Assembly (NCBI RefSeq): GCF_900110025.1
Contig: NZ_FOCE01000001.1
Coordinates: 1-64,000 of the forward strand
Reading direction: 5' to 3'
DNA from: Gemmobacter aquatilis
GTDB lineage: Bacteria > Pseudomonadota > Alphaproteobacteria > Rhodobacterales > Rhodobacteraceae
Length of the DNA stretch: 64,000 bases
Notes under the pieces: generated by a model
What the model was told of the DNA's origin: nothing
Seen by the model: only the letters and a program-made list of their open reading frames with translations
Databases searched by the model: none
Translations under genes and position numbers: made by a program
Part shown: piece by piece, positions 9,867-18,729 of the stretch
Layout: the number at the start of each line of letters is the position of its first letter
Position numbering within the stretch: the stretch's first letter is position 1

Positions 9867-10646
9867 ATGCGCGAGGCAACCAGCGACGCCCTTGACCGGC
9901 GCCTGAAACCCACCCGGCGCGACACGGCCGCGCCGCTGTGGTCGCAGGTGAAGGCGTCACTGACCGCGCTGATCCGCGAGGACCGGCTGGTGGAACATTC
10001 GCGCCTGCCGTCGGAATCAGAGCTGTGCGCGCGGTTCGGCGTGTCGCGCACAGTGGTGCGCGAGGCGATGGCGCAGCTGGTGAATGAACGGCTGGTCTAT
10101 CGGCTGCAGGGCAAGGGCGCCTTCGTCGCCGGGCGGCGGGAGGAGCAGGATTTCGTCGGCACCACCGTCGGCTTCAGCGGCGAACTGGCCGACAAGCACA
10201 AGGAGGTCACCCGCCGCGTGCTGCGGCAGGAGGTGGGCGAGCCGACGACGCGCATCGCCATGCTGATGCGGCTGGATGCGCCGACGCGGCTGGTGTTCAT
10301 CGACCGGGTGCAATCGGTGGAGGGCGTGCCGCGGATGATCGTCCGCTGGGCCATGCTGGAATCTCTGGTGCCGGGGTTGCAGGATATTCCGATGCAGAAC
10401 CGCTCGCTTTACGAAACCATCGGGCGGCAATACGGGGTGCGGCTGGTCAAGGCCGACCGCTGGATCGAGGCGGTGGGCGCCGATCCGACCGATGCGGAAT
10501 TGCTGGCGGTGCCGGTGGGCACGCCGATGCTGTCGATCGAATCGGTGGCGCAGAACCCCAGTGGCCAGATCATCGAATATTACACCGCGCGCTATCTGAC
10601 CGACCGTTCGCGCCTGCATTTCGCGGTCAGCTCGCCCGGTCTGTGA
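9867..10646 (+). CDS. GntR-family transcriptional regulator with UTRA domain
   Basis: 259 residues from the ATG at 9867, which has GGAG 8 nt upstream; an alternative ATG at 9822 overlaps the dehydrogenase stop but has no ribosome site. N-terminal winged helix (PLWSQVKASLTALIREDRL, SESELCARFGVSRTVVREAM) then a HutC/UTRA ligand-binding domain (about residues 95-255). It follows the dehydrogenase in the same transcript and is the obvious candidate to bind the two 18-bp motifs at 7911 and 8061, probably as a repressor released by a polyol or its phosphate. Confidence 0.88.
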   Translation: MREATSDALDRRLKPTRRDTAAPLWSQVKASLTALIREDRLVEHSRLPSESELCARFGVSRTVVREAMAQLVNERLVYRLQGKGAFVAGRREEQDFVGTTVGFSGELADKHKEVTRRVLRQEVGEPTTRIAMLMRLDAPTRLVFIDRVQSVEGVPRMIVRWAMLESLVPGLQDIPMQNRSLYETIGRQYGVRLVKADRWIEAVGADPTDAELLAVPVGTPMLSIESVAQNPSGQIIEYYTARYLTDRSRLHFAVSSPGL

Positions 10647-10704
10647 CGGCATCCGCCGGTGCCCCAGCCTGCCATGCGGGCGGCGCGGCAAGCCGCCATG
10701 ACGG

Positions 10705-11157
10705 TCACACCGGCAGGCCCGCATCCACCTTTGGCTGGTCCATCACGATCTGGCTCTGCACCCGCGCGACAGCCGGGTGCGGCAGCAGCCGGTGGTGGAT
10801 CAGCGCATTCAGCGCCGGCAGATCGGCGCACCAGACCCGCAGCAGGTAATCCGCCTCGCCGGTCATCGTCCAGCAACTGACCACCTCGGGCAGTTGCGCC
10901 ATCAGGCTGGCAAAGCTGCGGGCATTGTCGGCGCTGTGCGCCGCCATCTGCACCTGCACGAAGGCTTGCACCGTCAGCCCCAGCTTGCCCGGATCCAGCC
11001 GCGCGCCATAGCCGAGGATCACCCCCTCCGCCTCCAGCCGCTGGCGCCGCCGCGCCGCCTGACTGGGCGACAGATTCAGCACCGCGCCCAGATCCTGCGC
11101 GGTGATGTCGGCGCGTTTCTGCACCTCGGCCAGCAGACGGGAATCAATCTCATCCAT
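10705..11157 (-). CDS. Lrp/AsnC-family regulator divergent from hppD
   Basis: 150 residues from MDEIDSRLLAEVQ (ATG 11157). N-terminal helix-turn-helix (LGAVLNLSPSQAARRRQRLEAEG) and C-terminal RAM ligand domain. An in-frame TTG ten codons upstream is less likely as start. It is divergent from hppD with 132 bp between, so it probably regulates tyrosine catabolism in response to an aromatic amino acid, as HppR-type Lrp regulators do. Confidence 0.85.
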   Translation of the reverse strand: MDEIDSRLLAEVQKRADITAQDLGAVLNLSPSQAARRRQRLEAEGVILGYGARLDPGKLGLTVQAFVQVQMAAHSADNARSFASLMAQLPEVVSCWTMTGEADYLLRVWCADLPALNALIHHRLLPHPAVARVQSQIVMDQPKVDAGLPV

Positions 11158-11215
11158 GATGCGGGTTTCTCGCGTGATCTGTGTCAAACATGACTATCGC
11201 GCGCACCAAAGATCG

Positions 11216-11229
11216 GTTGCAAGTGCAAC
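11216..11229. promoter_or_regulatory. GTTGCA-AG-TGCAAC palindrome before hppD
   Basis: A perfect 6+2+6 dyad in the lrp-hppD divergent promoter, 60 bp upstream of the hppD start. The same half-sites recur before hmgA/maiA at 17979, which ties the two promoters to one regulator, probably the MarR protein at 18730-19194. Confidence 0.6.
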
Positions 11230-11289
11230 TTTGCGCACATCTCGCCCGTCCCCGGTGCCAGACTGATCCCAAGCCAGAGGGAGGACACC

Positions 11290-12384
11290 ATGGGCCCGTT
11301 TCCGCACAGCGCCCCGCGCGCCACGATCACCGCCGAAAACCCCGCCGGAACCGACGGGTTCGAATGTGTCGAATTCGCCCATCCCGATCCTGCGGACCTG
11401 CGCAGCCTGTTCGCCCGCATGGGCTATACCCTCACCGCGCGCCACAAGACCCGCGCGATCGAGCTGTGGCAGCAGGGCGACATCACCTATATCCTGAACG
11501 ACGATCCCGACAGCCACGCCCGCCGCTTTGTCGAACAGCACGGCCCCTGTGCCCCCGCGATGGGCTGGCGCGTGGTCGATGCGCAGCACGCCTTCGCCCA
11601 TGCGGTGCAGAACGGCGCCACGCCGTTTGACGGGCCGGGCAAGACGCTGGATTGCCCGGCGATTGTCGGCATCGGCGGTTCGCTGATCTATTTCACCGAC
11701 CAATATGGCAACGGGGCAAACCCTTACGGCGATTTCGATTTCATCGCCCCGCCCAAACCCGCCGGGGTCGGCTTTCACTATCTCGACCACCTCACCCATA
11801 ACGTCCACCGGGGCAATATGGACACCTGGTTCGATTTCTATGGCCGTCTGTTCAACTTCCGCCAGATCCGGTTTTTCGACATCGCCGGCAAGTTCACCGG
11901 CCTGCACAGCCGCGCGCTCACCTCACCCTGCGGCCGCATCCGCATCCCGATCAACGAGGACCGGGGCGAGACGGGGCAGATTGTCGAATATCTCAAACGC
12001 TACAAGGGCGAGGGCATCCAGCATATCGCGGTGGGCACGGATGACATCTATGCCGCCACCGATGCGATTGCCGAACGCGGGCTGAAATTCATGCCCAAAC
12101 CGCCGATGGCCTATTACGAGGCGTCGAAAACCCGCGTGGCCGGGCATGAGGAGCCGATCGACCGCATGGCGAAACACGGCATCCTGATCGACGGCGAGGG
12201 CGTGGTGAATGGCGGCGAAACCCGCATCCTGTTGCAGATCTTCTCGAAAACCGTGATCGGCCCGATCTTCTTTGAATTCATCCAGCGCAAGGGCGATGAC
12301 GGATTTGGCGAAGGCAATTTCCGCGCGCTGTTTGAAAGCATCGAACAGGATCAGATTGATCGCGGCGTGCTGAAGGCAAGCTGA
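11290..12384 (+). CDS. hppD: 4-hydroxyphenylpyruvate dioxygenase
   Basis: 364 residues, normal for the bacterial enzyme. It converts 4-hydroxyphenylpyruvate and O2 to homogentisate and CO2. Two vicinal-oxygen-chelate domains are present; the Fe(II) ligands are His167 (LDHLTHNV), His245 (GIQHIAVGT) and Glu329 (FFEFIQRKGD). GGGAGGACACC precedes the ATG. It feeds homogentisate to HmgA encoded 4 kb away on the opposite strand. Confidence 0.97.
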   Translation: MGPFPHSAPRATITAENPAGTDGFECVEFAHPDPADLRSLFARMGYTLTARHKTRAIELWQQGDITYILNDDPDSHARRFVEQHGPCAPAMGWRVVDAQHAFAHAVQNGATPFDGPGKTLDCPAIVGIGGSLIYFTDQYGNGANPYGDFDFIAPPKPAGVGFHYLDHLTHNVHRGNMDTWFDFYGRLFNFRQIRFFDIAGKFTGLHSRALTSPCGRIRIPINEDRGETGQIVEYLKRYKGEGIQHIAVGTDDIYAATDAIAERGLKFMPKPPMAYYEASKTRVAGHEEPIDRMAKHGILIDGEGVVNGGETRILLQIFSKTVIGPIFFEFIQRKGDDGFGEGNFRALFESIEQDQIDRGVLKAS

Positions 12385-12423
12385 TCGCCAAAGGGCGGGG
12401 GGCGGCCTGCCCCACGGTCTCGA

Positions 12424-12612
12424 TCAGGCCGGGCGACGCGCCTGCGCCAGCGCCTCGGCCAGCACCGCATCCTCGCCGATATGGTTCATCAGGATCAGGA
12501 TGAGCCGGGCATTGAACGCATGGCTTTCCGCCTCGGTCAGCCCGTCATGGCTGGCGATCAGCCGGGCATAGGTGTCATCCGGGCGGGTCAGGTTGGGTTC
12601 GGTGGTCAGCAT
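12424..12612 (-). CDS. DUF2783-type small protein
   Basis: 62 residues (MLTTEPNLTRPDDTYARLIA...), acidic and helical, with no signal peptide. Its start overlaps the end of the FAD hydroxylase gene by 7 bp, so it is translationally coupled as the last gene of the homogentisate operon. Proteins of this length and pattern (DUF2783) commonly accompany this hydroxylase in Rhodobacterales. Function unknown; a small partner or stability factor of the hydroxylase is possible. Confidence 0.7.
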   Translation of the reverse strand: MLTTEPNLTRPDDTYARLIASHDGLTEAESHAFNARLILILMNHIGEDAVLAEALAQARRPA

Positions 12613-14231
12613 GATCCCTCCTTGCCGATGGCACGGGCCAGCGCGGCGGTGACTGCGGCTGCGTCATAGGTTGCCCAGCGGGCGGCGACATGCTGGTCGG
12701 GCCGGATCAGATAGACCGCGCCGGGGGCGCTGCCCAGATAGCGGTCGCGCAGTTCGGGCGTGGTGGCCAGCGCAAGGCGCGGCACCTGCACCCCATGGGC
12801 GGCAAGGCTGTCGGGCGCCGTGGCATCCACCGTCAGCAGGGTAAATCCCGGCGCCAGCCGGTTCAGCAGCCAGCCTTCGGGCGTGGGTGCATCGGGGCAG
12901 GGGCTGCCGGGGCGGCTGCGCGCGGGCATCTGCGCGCAATCCGGCCCGTTCAGCGCCGATCCGTCATAGGTGCAGGGCAGCGACAGCCGCCCCGAATTGA
13001 CGAGGCTGCGCGCGAAAGGCAGGGTTTCGGCCAGTTCCAGCACCGCATTGCGGAACAGTTTCGACACCGCCGTTTTCGGCGTGATGAAATCGGTGGCGCG
13101 GGTGGAATTCAGGATGTTTTCATCCGCCGCCTGCACCCGCTCCGCCTCATAGCTGTCCAGCAGGGTCTCGGGCGCCCGGCCTGCCAGCACCAGCGCCAGT
13201 TTCCAGCCCAGATTATCGGCATCCTGTATCCCCGAATTGGCCCCCCGCGCGCCAAAGGGGCTGACCTGATGCGCGGCATCGCCGGCGAACAACACCCGCC
13301 CGTGGCGAAACCGCTCCATCCGGCGGCACTGGAAAGTATAGATCGAGCACCAGTCGAGCGCATAGTCCACCCCGGTGCCCAGCATGGCATCCACCCGGGC
13401 GCGGATATTGGCCGGTTGCAGCTCTTTCGCCCGGTCGATGTTCCAGCCCAGCTGAAAGTCGATGCGCCAGAGATCGTCGGGCTGCTTGTGCAACAGGGCC
13501 GAGTCGCCGGATTTGAAATGCGGTTCAAACCAGAACCAGCGTTCGGTCGGGAAATCGGCCTTCATCTTCACGTCGGCGATCAGAAAATTGTCCTCGAACA
13601 CCCGCCCGTCAAACCCCAGCCCCAGCATGTTGCGCAAGGACGAGCGCGCGCCGTCGCAGGCGATCAGCCAGTCGGCCTCCAGCCGATAGGGGCCTTCGGG
13701 GGTCATCACATCCAGCGCCACATGATCGGCGGCGGGGGTGACGGCCTCCACCCGGTTGCGCCCGCGGATCTGGATCGGCGCGCCCGCCGCCTGCGCCGCA
13801 ACGATGGCGTCATGCAGGAACCTCTCGAACCACGGCTGCTGCAGGTTGATGAAGGCGGGAAAGCCATGGCCGCCCTCCGGCAACAGGTTGAACTCATACA
13901 GAAGCCGGTCGTCATGGAACACTTTGCCAAGGTTCCATTGCACGCCCTTTTCCAGCATCGGGCGGGCAGCGCCCAGACGGTCGCAAATCTCCAGCGTGCG
14001 CTTGGAAAAGCACAGCGCCCGGCTGCCAAGGCCCACGCCCTCGTGATCGTCCAGCACCACCACCGGCACGCCCCGGCGCCCGAGATCCAGCGCGGTGGCC
14101 AGCCCGATCGGCCCGCCGCCCACGATCACCACCGGATGGCGCGGCGGGGCAGGGGTGTCCTGATCCGGCGATCTGGCATAGGGATACAGGCGGAACGCCA
14201 GCGCATAGCGTTCCGGAACAAGATCTTTCAT
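12606..14231 (-). CDS. FAD-binding aromatic hydroxylase (PheA/TfdB/MhpA-like)
   Basis: 541 residues from MKDLVPERYALAF (ATG 14231, GGGAGGACACC upstream). Class A flavoprotein monooxygenase: GxGxxG in VVIVGGGPIGLATALDLGRRG (about residue 30), the DG motif in LIACDGARSSLRNMLGL, and the GD motif in VLFAGDAAHQVSPFGARGANSGIQDADN. A C-terminal thioredoxin-like region follows. It lies in the homogentisate operon between a metallo-beta-lactamase-fold gene and a DUF2783 gene. Classical tyrosine degradation needs no such enzyme, so it may hydroxylate a side substrate that enters as homogentisate or a relative. Confidence 0.85.
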   Translation of the reverse strand: MKDLVPERYALAFRLYPYARSPDQDTPAPPRHPVVIVGGGPIGLATALDLGRRGVPVVVLDDHEGVGLGSRALCFSKRTLEICDRLGAARPMLEKGVQWNLGKVFHDDRLLYEFNLLPEGGHGFPAFINLQQPWFERFLHDAIVAAQAAGAPIQIRGRNRVEAVTPAADHVALDVMTPEGPYRLEADWLIACDGARSSLRNMLGLGFDGRVFEDNFLIADVKMKADFPTERWFWFEPHFKSGDSALLHKQPDDLWRIDFQLGWNIDRAKELQPANIRARVDAMLGTGVDYALDWCSIYTFQCRRMERFRHGRVLFAGDAAHQVSPFGARGANSGIQDADNLGWKLALVLAGRAPETLLDSYEAERVQAADENILNSTRATDFITPKTAVSKLFRNAVLELAETLPFARSLVNSGRLSLPCTYDGSALNGPDCAQMPARSRPGSPCPDAPTPEGWLLNRLAPGFTLLTVDATAPDSLAAHGVQVPRLALATTPELRDRYLGSAPGAVYLIRPDQHVAARWATYDAAAVTAALARAIGKEGSC

Positions 14232-14260
14232 GGTGTCCTCCCTGATCCGCGTTCCGCCCG

Positions 14261-15211
14261 TCACCCTTGCAGCGCCGCCCACATCTCCAGATCGCGCGCG
14301 GCGGTCCAGATGCGGGGATGGCTGATGCCGCGCGCCTCGTCATAGGCACGGGCGACGTTGAAGGGCAGGCAATGCTCGTAGATCGCATAGTCCTTGAACT
14401 TCGGGTCGCATTCGGCGCGCACCGCCGCCCAGGCTTCGCGCAGCGACCCGCCACGGGCCGCGATGCGGGCCACGGGCCGATAGGTGCTGGCCACGAAATC
14501 CTTCGTGCGGTCCAGCGCGGCATTCACCGCCGCCCGCCCGACCACGGCATCCCCCCGGCCCGGCGCGATCGCGTCAAGGTCATAGGCGCGGATCGCCTCC
14601 AGCGTGGCGCCCCAGTCGTTGAAGTGGCCGTCGCCGCAATAGCAGGCCGAATGCGCCTCGACGATATCGCCGGTGAACATCACATTGGCGTCGGGCACAT
14701 GGATCACCGCATCCCCGGCGGTATGGGCGCGGCCGAGTTGACAGATGTCAACTCTCCGCTTGCCCAGCCAGACGGTCATCCGGCCGTTGAAGGTGGTGGT
14801 GGGCCATGTCAGGCCGGGGATGGATTCATGCCCCTGAAACAACCGGGGGAAGCGCTGGAACTCGCTGTCCCAATCTTCCTGCCCGCGTTCGGCCACCATG
14901 TTGCGCGCGGCCTCCGACATGATCACCTGACCGGCGCCAAAGGCGCTGGCGCCCAGCACGCGCACGGCGTGGTAATGGGTCAGCACGACATGGGAAATCG
15001 GCTTGTCGGTGACAGAGCGCACGCAGTCGATCACCTTCTGTGCCAGACGCGGCGTCGCCTGCGCCTCGACCACCATCACGCTGTCATCGCCGATGATGAC
15101 GCCCGAATTGGGGTCGCCTTCGGCGGTGAAGGCATAAAGCCCCGCGCCGATTTCCTCGAAGGTGATCTTCTTCTCGCTCAGGTCGCCCTGCGATGCGAAT
15201 GCCGTGCCCAT
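14261..15211 (-). CDS. Metallo-beta-lactamase-fold protein with altered metal ligands
   Basis: 316 residues from MGTAFASQGDLSEKK (ATG 15211, AAGGAAC upstream); 2 bp separate it from fahA. The fold is recognisable: LTHYHAVRVLGASAFGA at about residue 78, RAHTAGDAVIH and VMFTGDIVEAH. The usual HxHxDH motif reads HYHAVR, so Asp and the third His are missing, and the late PGH is PGRGD. The first metal site (two His, the His of RAHTAGD, Asp of FTGD) is kept, the second is lost. A hydrolase role on a pathway ester or thioester is possible but unproved. Confidence 0.82.
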   Translation of the reverse strand: MGTAFASQGDLSEKKITFEEIGAGLYAFTAEGDPNSGVIIGDDSVMVVEAQATPRLAQKVIDCVRSVTDKPISHVVLTHYHAVRVLGASAFGAGQVIMSEAARNMVAERGQEDWDSEFQRFPRLFQGHESIPGLTWPTTTFNGRMTVWLGKRRVDICQLGRAHTAGDAVIHVPDANVMFTGDIVEAHSACYCGDGHFNDWGATLEAIRAYDLDAIAPGRGDAVVGRAAVNAALDRTKDFVASTYRPVARIAARGGSLREAWAAVRAECDPKFKDYAIYEHCLPFNVARAYDEARGISHPRIWTAARDLEMWAALQG

Positions 15212-15213
15212 GG

Positions 15214-16470
15214 TCAGTTCCTTGCATAAGGGTCGGCCAGCGCCGGGATCACCTTGCCCGTGCAATCGCCAAACCCGATGGTGTAGCCCTCCCCCCGCGC
15301 GGCGCCGCGCAGGGTGAGCGTATCGTTGTCCTGAATGAAGCTGCGGCTGCCGCCCTGCACCGGGAACGGTTCCTTGCCGCCCCAGCTCAGCTCCAAAAGG
15401 CTGCCGCGACTGTCTTTGGTCGGCCCCGATATGGTGCCAGACCCCAGCAGGTCGCCCACATTCATCGGGCAACCGCAGGTGGTGTGATGGGCCAGTTGCT
15501 GCGCGGCAGAATAATACATCTCGGCATAATTGGTGCGGCTGATCACGGTTTCCGTGCCTCCCTCGGGCGTCAGCCCGACCTCCAGCGCGATGTCATAGAG
15601 CATCGGGCCGGGTTCGTGCAGATGCGGCAGCAGCGGCACCTCGCGCGGCGGGGTGGAAACCCGGAACGGCTCCAGCGCCGCCTTCATCACGATCCAGGGG
15701 CTGATCGTGGTGGCGGTTGCCTTGGCCTGAAACGGCCCGAGCGGCTGGTATTCCCAAGCCTGGATATCGCGCGCCGACCAGTCGTTCAGCAACACATAGC
15801 CAAAGATCATCGCATCCGCCTCGGCCACCGTCACCGGCCCGTCGGAGGAGAGACCGACCACCGCCCCCAGTTCGAGCTCGATGTCGAACCGGGCCGAGGG
15901 GGCAAGGCGCGGCGTGGCATCCTGCGGCCCCTTCACCTGCCCCCAGGGGCGGCGCACCTCGGTGCCCGACACCACCACAGACGAGGCCCGCCCGTTATAG
16001 CCGATGGGGATATGCAGCCAGTTCGGCGGCAGGGCGTTTTCCGCCCCGCGGAACATGGTGCCGACATTGGTGGCATGATGCCGCCCGGCATAGAAATCGG
16101 TATATTCCGACACAAGGAAGGGCAGGTGCAGCGCCACGTCCGCCAGCGGCACGAGGAAAGGCGCCACCACATCGCGCCGGGCGGCGCCCTCGACCAGCAG
16201 CGCCGTCACCTGCGCCCGCAGATCAGCCCAGACCACAGGCCCGGCGCCCATCACCTCGTTCCAGAACGGCACGTCCAGCAACGGCCCGCCGTCCAGCGCG
16301 ATCAGCCCCGTCTCCTCCAGCGCTGCCAGATCCAGCACGCAATCACCGATGGCCATGCCGCAGCGCGCCTCCTCCTCCCCCACCGAGAACACCCCGCACG
16401 GCAGGTTGTTCAGCGGAAAGGGGCATCCGGGTGCGTTCGCGCTTTCAACCCAACTGCGGATCAAGGCCAT
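15214..16470 (-). CDS. fahA: Fumarylacetoacetase
   Basis: 418 residues from MALIRSWVESANAPGCPF (ATG 16470). It hydrolyses fumarylacetoacetate to fumarate and acetoacetate, the last step of homogentisate breakdown. The N-terminal FAA domain (NLPCGVF) precedes the C-terminal catalytic domain, with metal ligands in YTDFYAGRHHATNVGTMFRG and the ELELGAVVG and LLNDWSARDIQAWEYQPLGPF segments. Length agrees with the family. It follows hmgA in the operon. Confidence 0.96.
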   Translation of the reverse strand: MALIRSWVESANAPGCPFPLNNLPCGVFSVGEEEARCGMAIGDCVLDLAALEETGLIALDGGPLLDVPFWNEVMGAGPVVWADLRAQVTALLVEGAARRDVVAPFLVPLADVALHLPFLVSEYTDFYAGRHHATNVGTMFRGAENALPPNWLHIPIGYNGRASSVVVSGTEVRRPWGQVKGPQDATPRLAPSARFDIELELGAVVGLSSDGPVTVAEADAMIFGYVLLNDWSARDIQAWEYQPLGPFQAKATATTISPWIVMKAALEPFRVSTPPREVPLLPHLHEPGPMLYDIALEVGLTPEGGTETVISRTNYAEMYYSAAQQLAHHTTCGCPMNVGDLLGSGTISGPTKDSRGSLLELSWGGKEPFPVQGGSRSFIQDNDTLTLRGAARGEGYTIGFGDCTGKVIPALADPYARN

Positions 16471-16508
16471 GGTCTTCCCTTCATCTTGGTCCAAATATCC
16501 CGGGGGGT

Positions 16509-16528
16509 GCGGGGGGCTGGCCCCCCGC
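16509..16528. repeat. G/C-run palindrome between hmgA and fahA
   Basis: GCGGGGGG-CTGG-CCCCCCGC, an 8-bp perfect stem in the 95-bp gap after hmgA, following the string AAATATCCCGGGG. A very similar palindrome occurs at 35108. Such AAATATCCCGGGG/G-run-C-run units are REP-like elements typical of Rhodobacterales intergenic DNA (from general knowledge, not a search). Confidence 0.55.
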
Positions 16529-16565
16529 TGCTGTGCGGTGCTGTGGGGGCGGGCGCCTGCGGGCG

Positions 16566-17927
16566 TCACTTCACGCCCGGCGTGCCGTCGAATTTCTTCG
16601 CCAGATCGCCCCAGCAGTCGATATAGTCCTGCTGCAGATGCCCGGCCTTGGCGGCAAAGGGCGTCAGGTGTTGCGGGAAGCGGGTTTCAAACATGAAGCT
16701 CATCGTCTCGTCCAGCTTTTCCGCACGCAGAACAGCGTTGGAGGCCCCCTCGAAGGCGGTCTTGTCCGGCCCGTGCGGCAACATGCAATTGTGCAGGCTC
16801 AGCCCACCGGGCGCAAATCCTTGGGGTTTGGCATCGTATTGCCCATAGATATTGCCCATCATCTCGGACATGACGTTCTTGTGATACCAGGGCGGGCGGA
16901 ACGTGTTCTCGGCCACCATCCAGCGTTCGCGGAACAGCACGAAGTCGATATTCGCCGTGCCCTCGATGCCGGAAGGTGCGGTCAGCACGGTGAAGATGCT
17001 GGGGTCGGGGTGATCGAACAGGATGGCCCCGACCGGGCAATAGGTGCGCATGTCATATTTGCAGGGCGCGTAATTGCCATGCCAGGCCACCACATCCAGC
17101 GGGCTGTGGCCGATCTTCGTTTCGTGAAACTGGCCGCACCATTTGACGGTGACGGTAGAGGGCACCTCACGATCCTCGAACGCCGCCACCGGCGTCTTGA
17201 AATCGCGCGGGTTGGCCATGCAGTTGGCGCCGATCGGGCCACGCCCCGGCAGGGTGAATTTCTGCCCGTAATTCTCGCAGACAAAGCCGCGGCAGGGGCC
17301 TTCCAGCACCTCGACCCGGTAGACCAGCCCGCGCGGCAGGATGGCGATCTCTTTCGGTTCCAGGTCGATCACGCCCAGTTCGGTGCAGAAGCGCAACCGG
17401 CCCTCTTGCGGCACCACCAGCAATTCGCCGTCGGCCGAAAAGAAATAGGCGTCCTGCATCGAGGCGGTCACCAGATAGACATGGCTGGCCATGCCGGTCT
17501 GGGTGTTCACATCGCCCGCCGTGGTCATGGTGCGCATCCCGGTGATCCAGGTCAGCGGCTCTGCCGGAAGTTCCAGCGGATCCCAGCGGTATTGGCCAAG
17601 GGACACGATGTCGGGGTCGATGCACGGCGCCGATTTCCAGTGCGGCACCGTGATCTTCTGGAACCGATGGGTGTGTTTCACCGAGGGGCGGATGCGGTAG
17701 CACCAGGTCCGTTCGTTCTGATGGCTGGGCGCGGTGAAGGCGGTGCCGGAAAGCTGTTCGCCATAGAGGCCGTAATTGCATTTCTGCGGCGAGTTCATGC
17801 CCTGCGGCAGCGCGCCGGGCAGACATTCGGTTTCAAAATCATTGCCGAAGCCGGGCATGTAGCCTTCATGCGGACCGGGATGGGTAGCCGCGCGGGTCAT
17901 GCCGGCGGGAAGCGAATGGGCGGTCAT
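16566..17927 (-). CDS. hmgA: Homogentisate 1,2-dioxygenase
   Basis: 453 residues. It opens the homogentisate ring with O2 to give maleylacetoacetate; cytoplasmic, Fe(II)-dependent, hexameric family. The [38 protein letters not shown] start is diagnostic, and the C-terminal part holds the Fe ligands in the [16 protein letters not shown] (His, Glu nearby) and [13 protein letters not shown] segments. GGAGGAGAC precedes the ATG. First gene of the minus-strand operon hmgA-fahA-MBL-hydroxylase-DUF2783, divergent from maiA. Confidence 0.97.
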   Translation of the reverse strand: MTAHSLPAGMTRAATHPGPHEGYMPGFGNDFETECLPGALPQGMNSPQKCNYGLYGEQLSGTAFTAPSHQNERTWCYRIRPSVKHTHRFQKITVPHWKSAPCIDPDIVSLGQYRWDPLELPAEPLTWITGMRTMTTAGDVNTQTGMASHVYLVTASMQDAYFFSADGELLVVPQEGRLRFCTELGVIDLEPKEIAILPRGLVYRVEVLEGPCRGFVCENYGQKFTLPGRGPIGANCMANPRDFKTPVAAFEDREVPSTVTVKWCGQFHETKIGHSPLDVVAWHGNYAPCKYDMRTYCPVGAILFDHPDPSIFTVLTAPSGIEGTANIDFVLFRERWMVAENTFRPPWYHKNVMSEMMGNIYGQYDAKPQGFAPGGLSLHNCMLPHGPDKTAFEGASNAVLRAEKLDETMSFMFETRFPQHLTPFAAKAGHLQQDYIDCWGDLAKKFDGTPGVK

Positions 17928-17978
17928 GTCTCCTCCTCTCCTCGGGCCGGGTCTGGCCGTTCTTGAGTCGGATTAATA

Positions 17979-17992
17979 GTTGCATATGCAAC
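17979..17992. promoter_or_regulatory. GTTGCATATGCAAC operator between hmgA and maiA
   Basis: A perfect 14-bp palindrome in the 110-bp divergent promoter, with an extra half-site GTTGCAT at 18007-18013. It shares GTTGCA-NN-TGCAAC with the hppD promoter. Size and symmetry suit a dimeric MarR-type regulator, and a marR gene follows maiA. Confidence 0.7.
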
Positions 17993-18037
17993 CAAGTCAA
18001 GATAAAGTTGCATCTGATACCAATGACAGGCAAAGCG

Positions 18038-18673
18038 ATGGCTGCGGTGATCCTGCATGACTATTGGCGCTCTTCGGCCAGTTACCGGCTGCGCATCGCG
18101 CTGAACCTGCTGGGGCTGGACTATCAGCGCCACAGCGTCGATCTGCTGGCGGGCGAGCAGCGCAGCCCCGCGCATCTGGCGCGCAATCCGCAGGGGCTGG
18201 TGCCCGCGCTGGAACTGGACGGGCTGATGCTCACCCAGTCGCTGGCGGTGCTGGACTATCTGGAAGAAACCCGCGCGGCGGGCTTTTTGCCACCGGATGC
18301 GGCGGGGCGGGCGCGGGTGCGGGCCCTTGCCCATGCCATCGCGATGGAGATTCATCCGGTCTGCAATCTGCGCGTGGCCCGCCATGCCGTCAGTCTGGGC
18401 GGGGCGGCGACGCTGGAAGGCTGGATGCAGCATTTCATCACGCTGGGGCTGACGGGGGTGGAGGGGCTGCTGGCCAGCGGCGATACCGGCGCCTTCTGCC
18501 ATGGCGATCAGGTCGGCATGGCCGATATCTGTCTGGTGCCGCAGGTCTATAATGCACAGCGCTGGGGGGTCGATCTGGCCACCTTTCCGCGGCTGGCCGC
18601 CATATCCGCCCGCGCCGCCGCCTTGCCCGCCTTTGCCGCCGCCCATCCCGACCGGGTGCAGCCCGCAGGGTGA
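18038..18673 (+). CDS. maiA: Maleylacetoacetate isomerase (zeta-class GST)
   Basis: 211 residues from MAAVILHDYWRSSASYRLRIA. Glutathione-dependent cis-trans isomerisation of maleylacetoacetate to fumarylacetoacetate. The SSASYR motif is the zeta-class glutathione/active-site signature. Length is normal. An upstream ATG at 18023 has no ribosome site, so 18038 (AGG 8 nt upstream) is preferred. Divergent from hmgA and overlapping or adjacent to the marR gene. Confidence 0.95.
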   Translation: MAAVILHDYWRSSASYRLRIALNLLGLDYQRHSVDLLAGEQRSPAHLARNPQGLVPALELDGLMLTQSLAVLDYLEETRAAGFLPPDAAGRARVRALAHAIAMEIHPVCNLRVARHAVSLGGAATLEGWMQHFITLGLTGVEGLLASGDTGAFCHGDQVGMADICLVPQVYNAQRWGVDLATFPRLAAISARAAALPAFAAAHPDRVQPAG

Positions 18674-18729
18674 CACCGCCCGGCAGCTATGGCAGGGTCT
18701 GCCGGAGTATCACGATACGGGTGGCCGCG

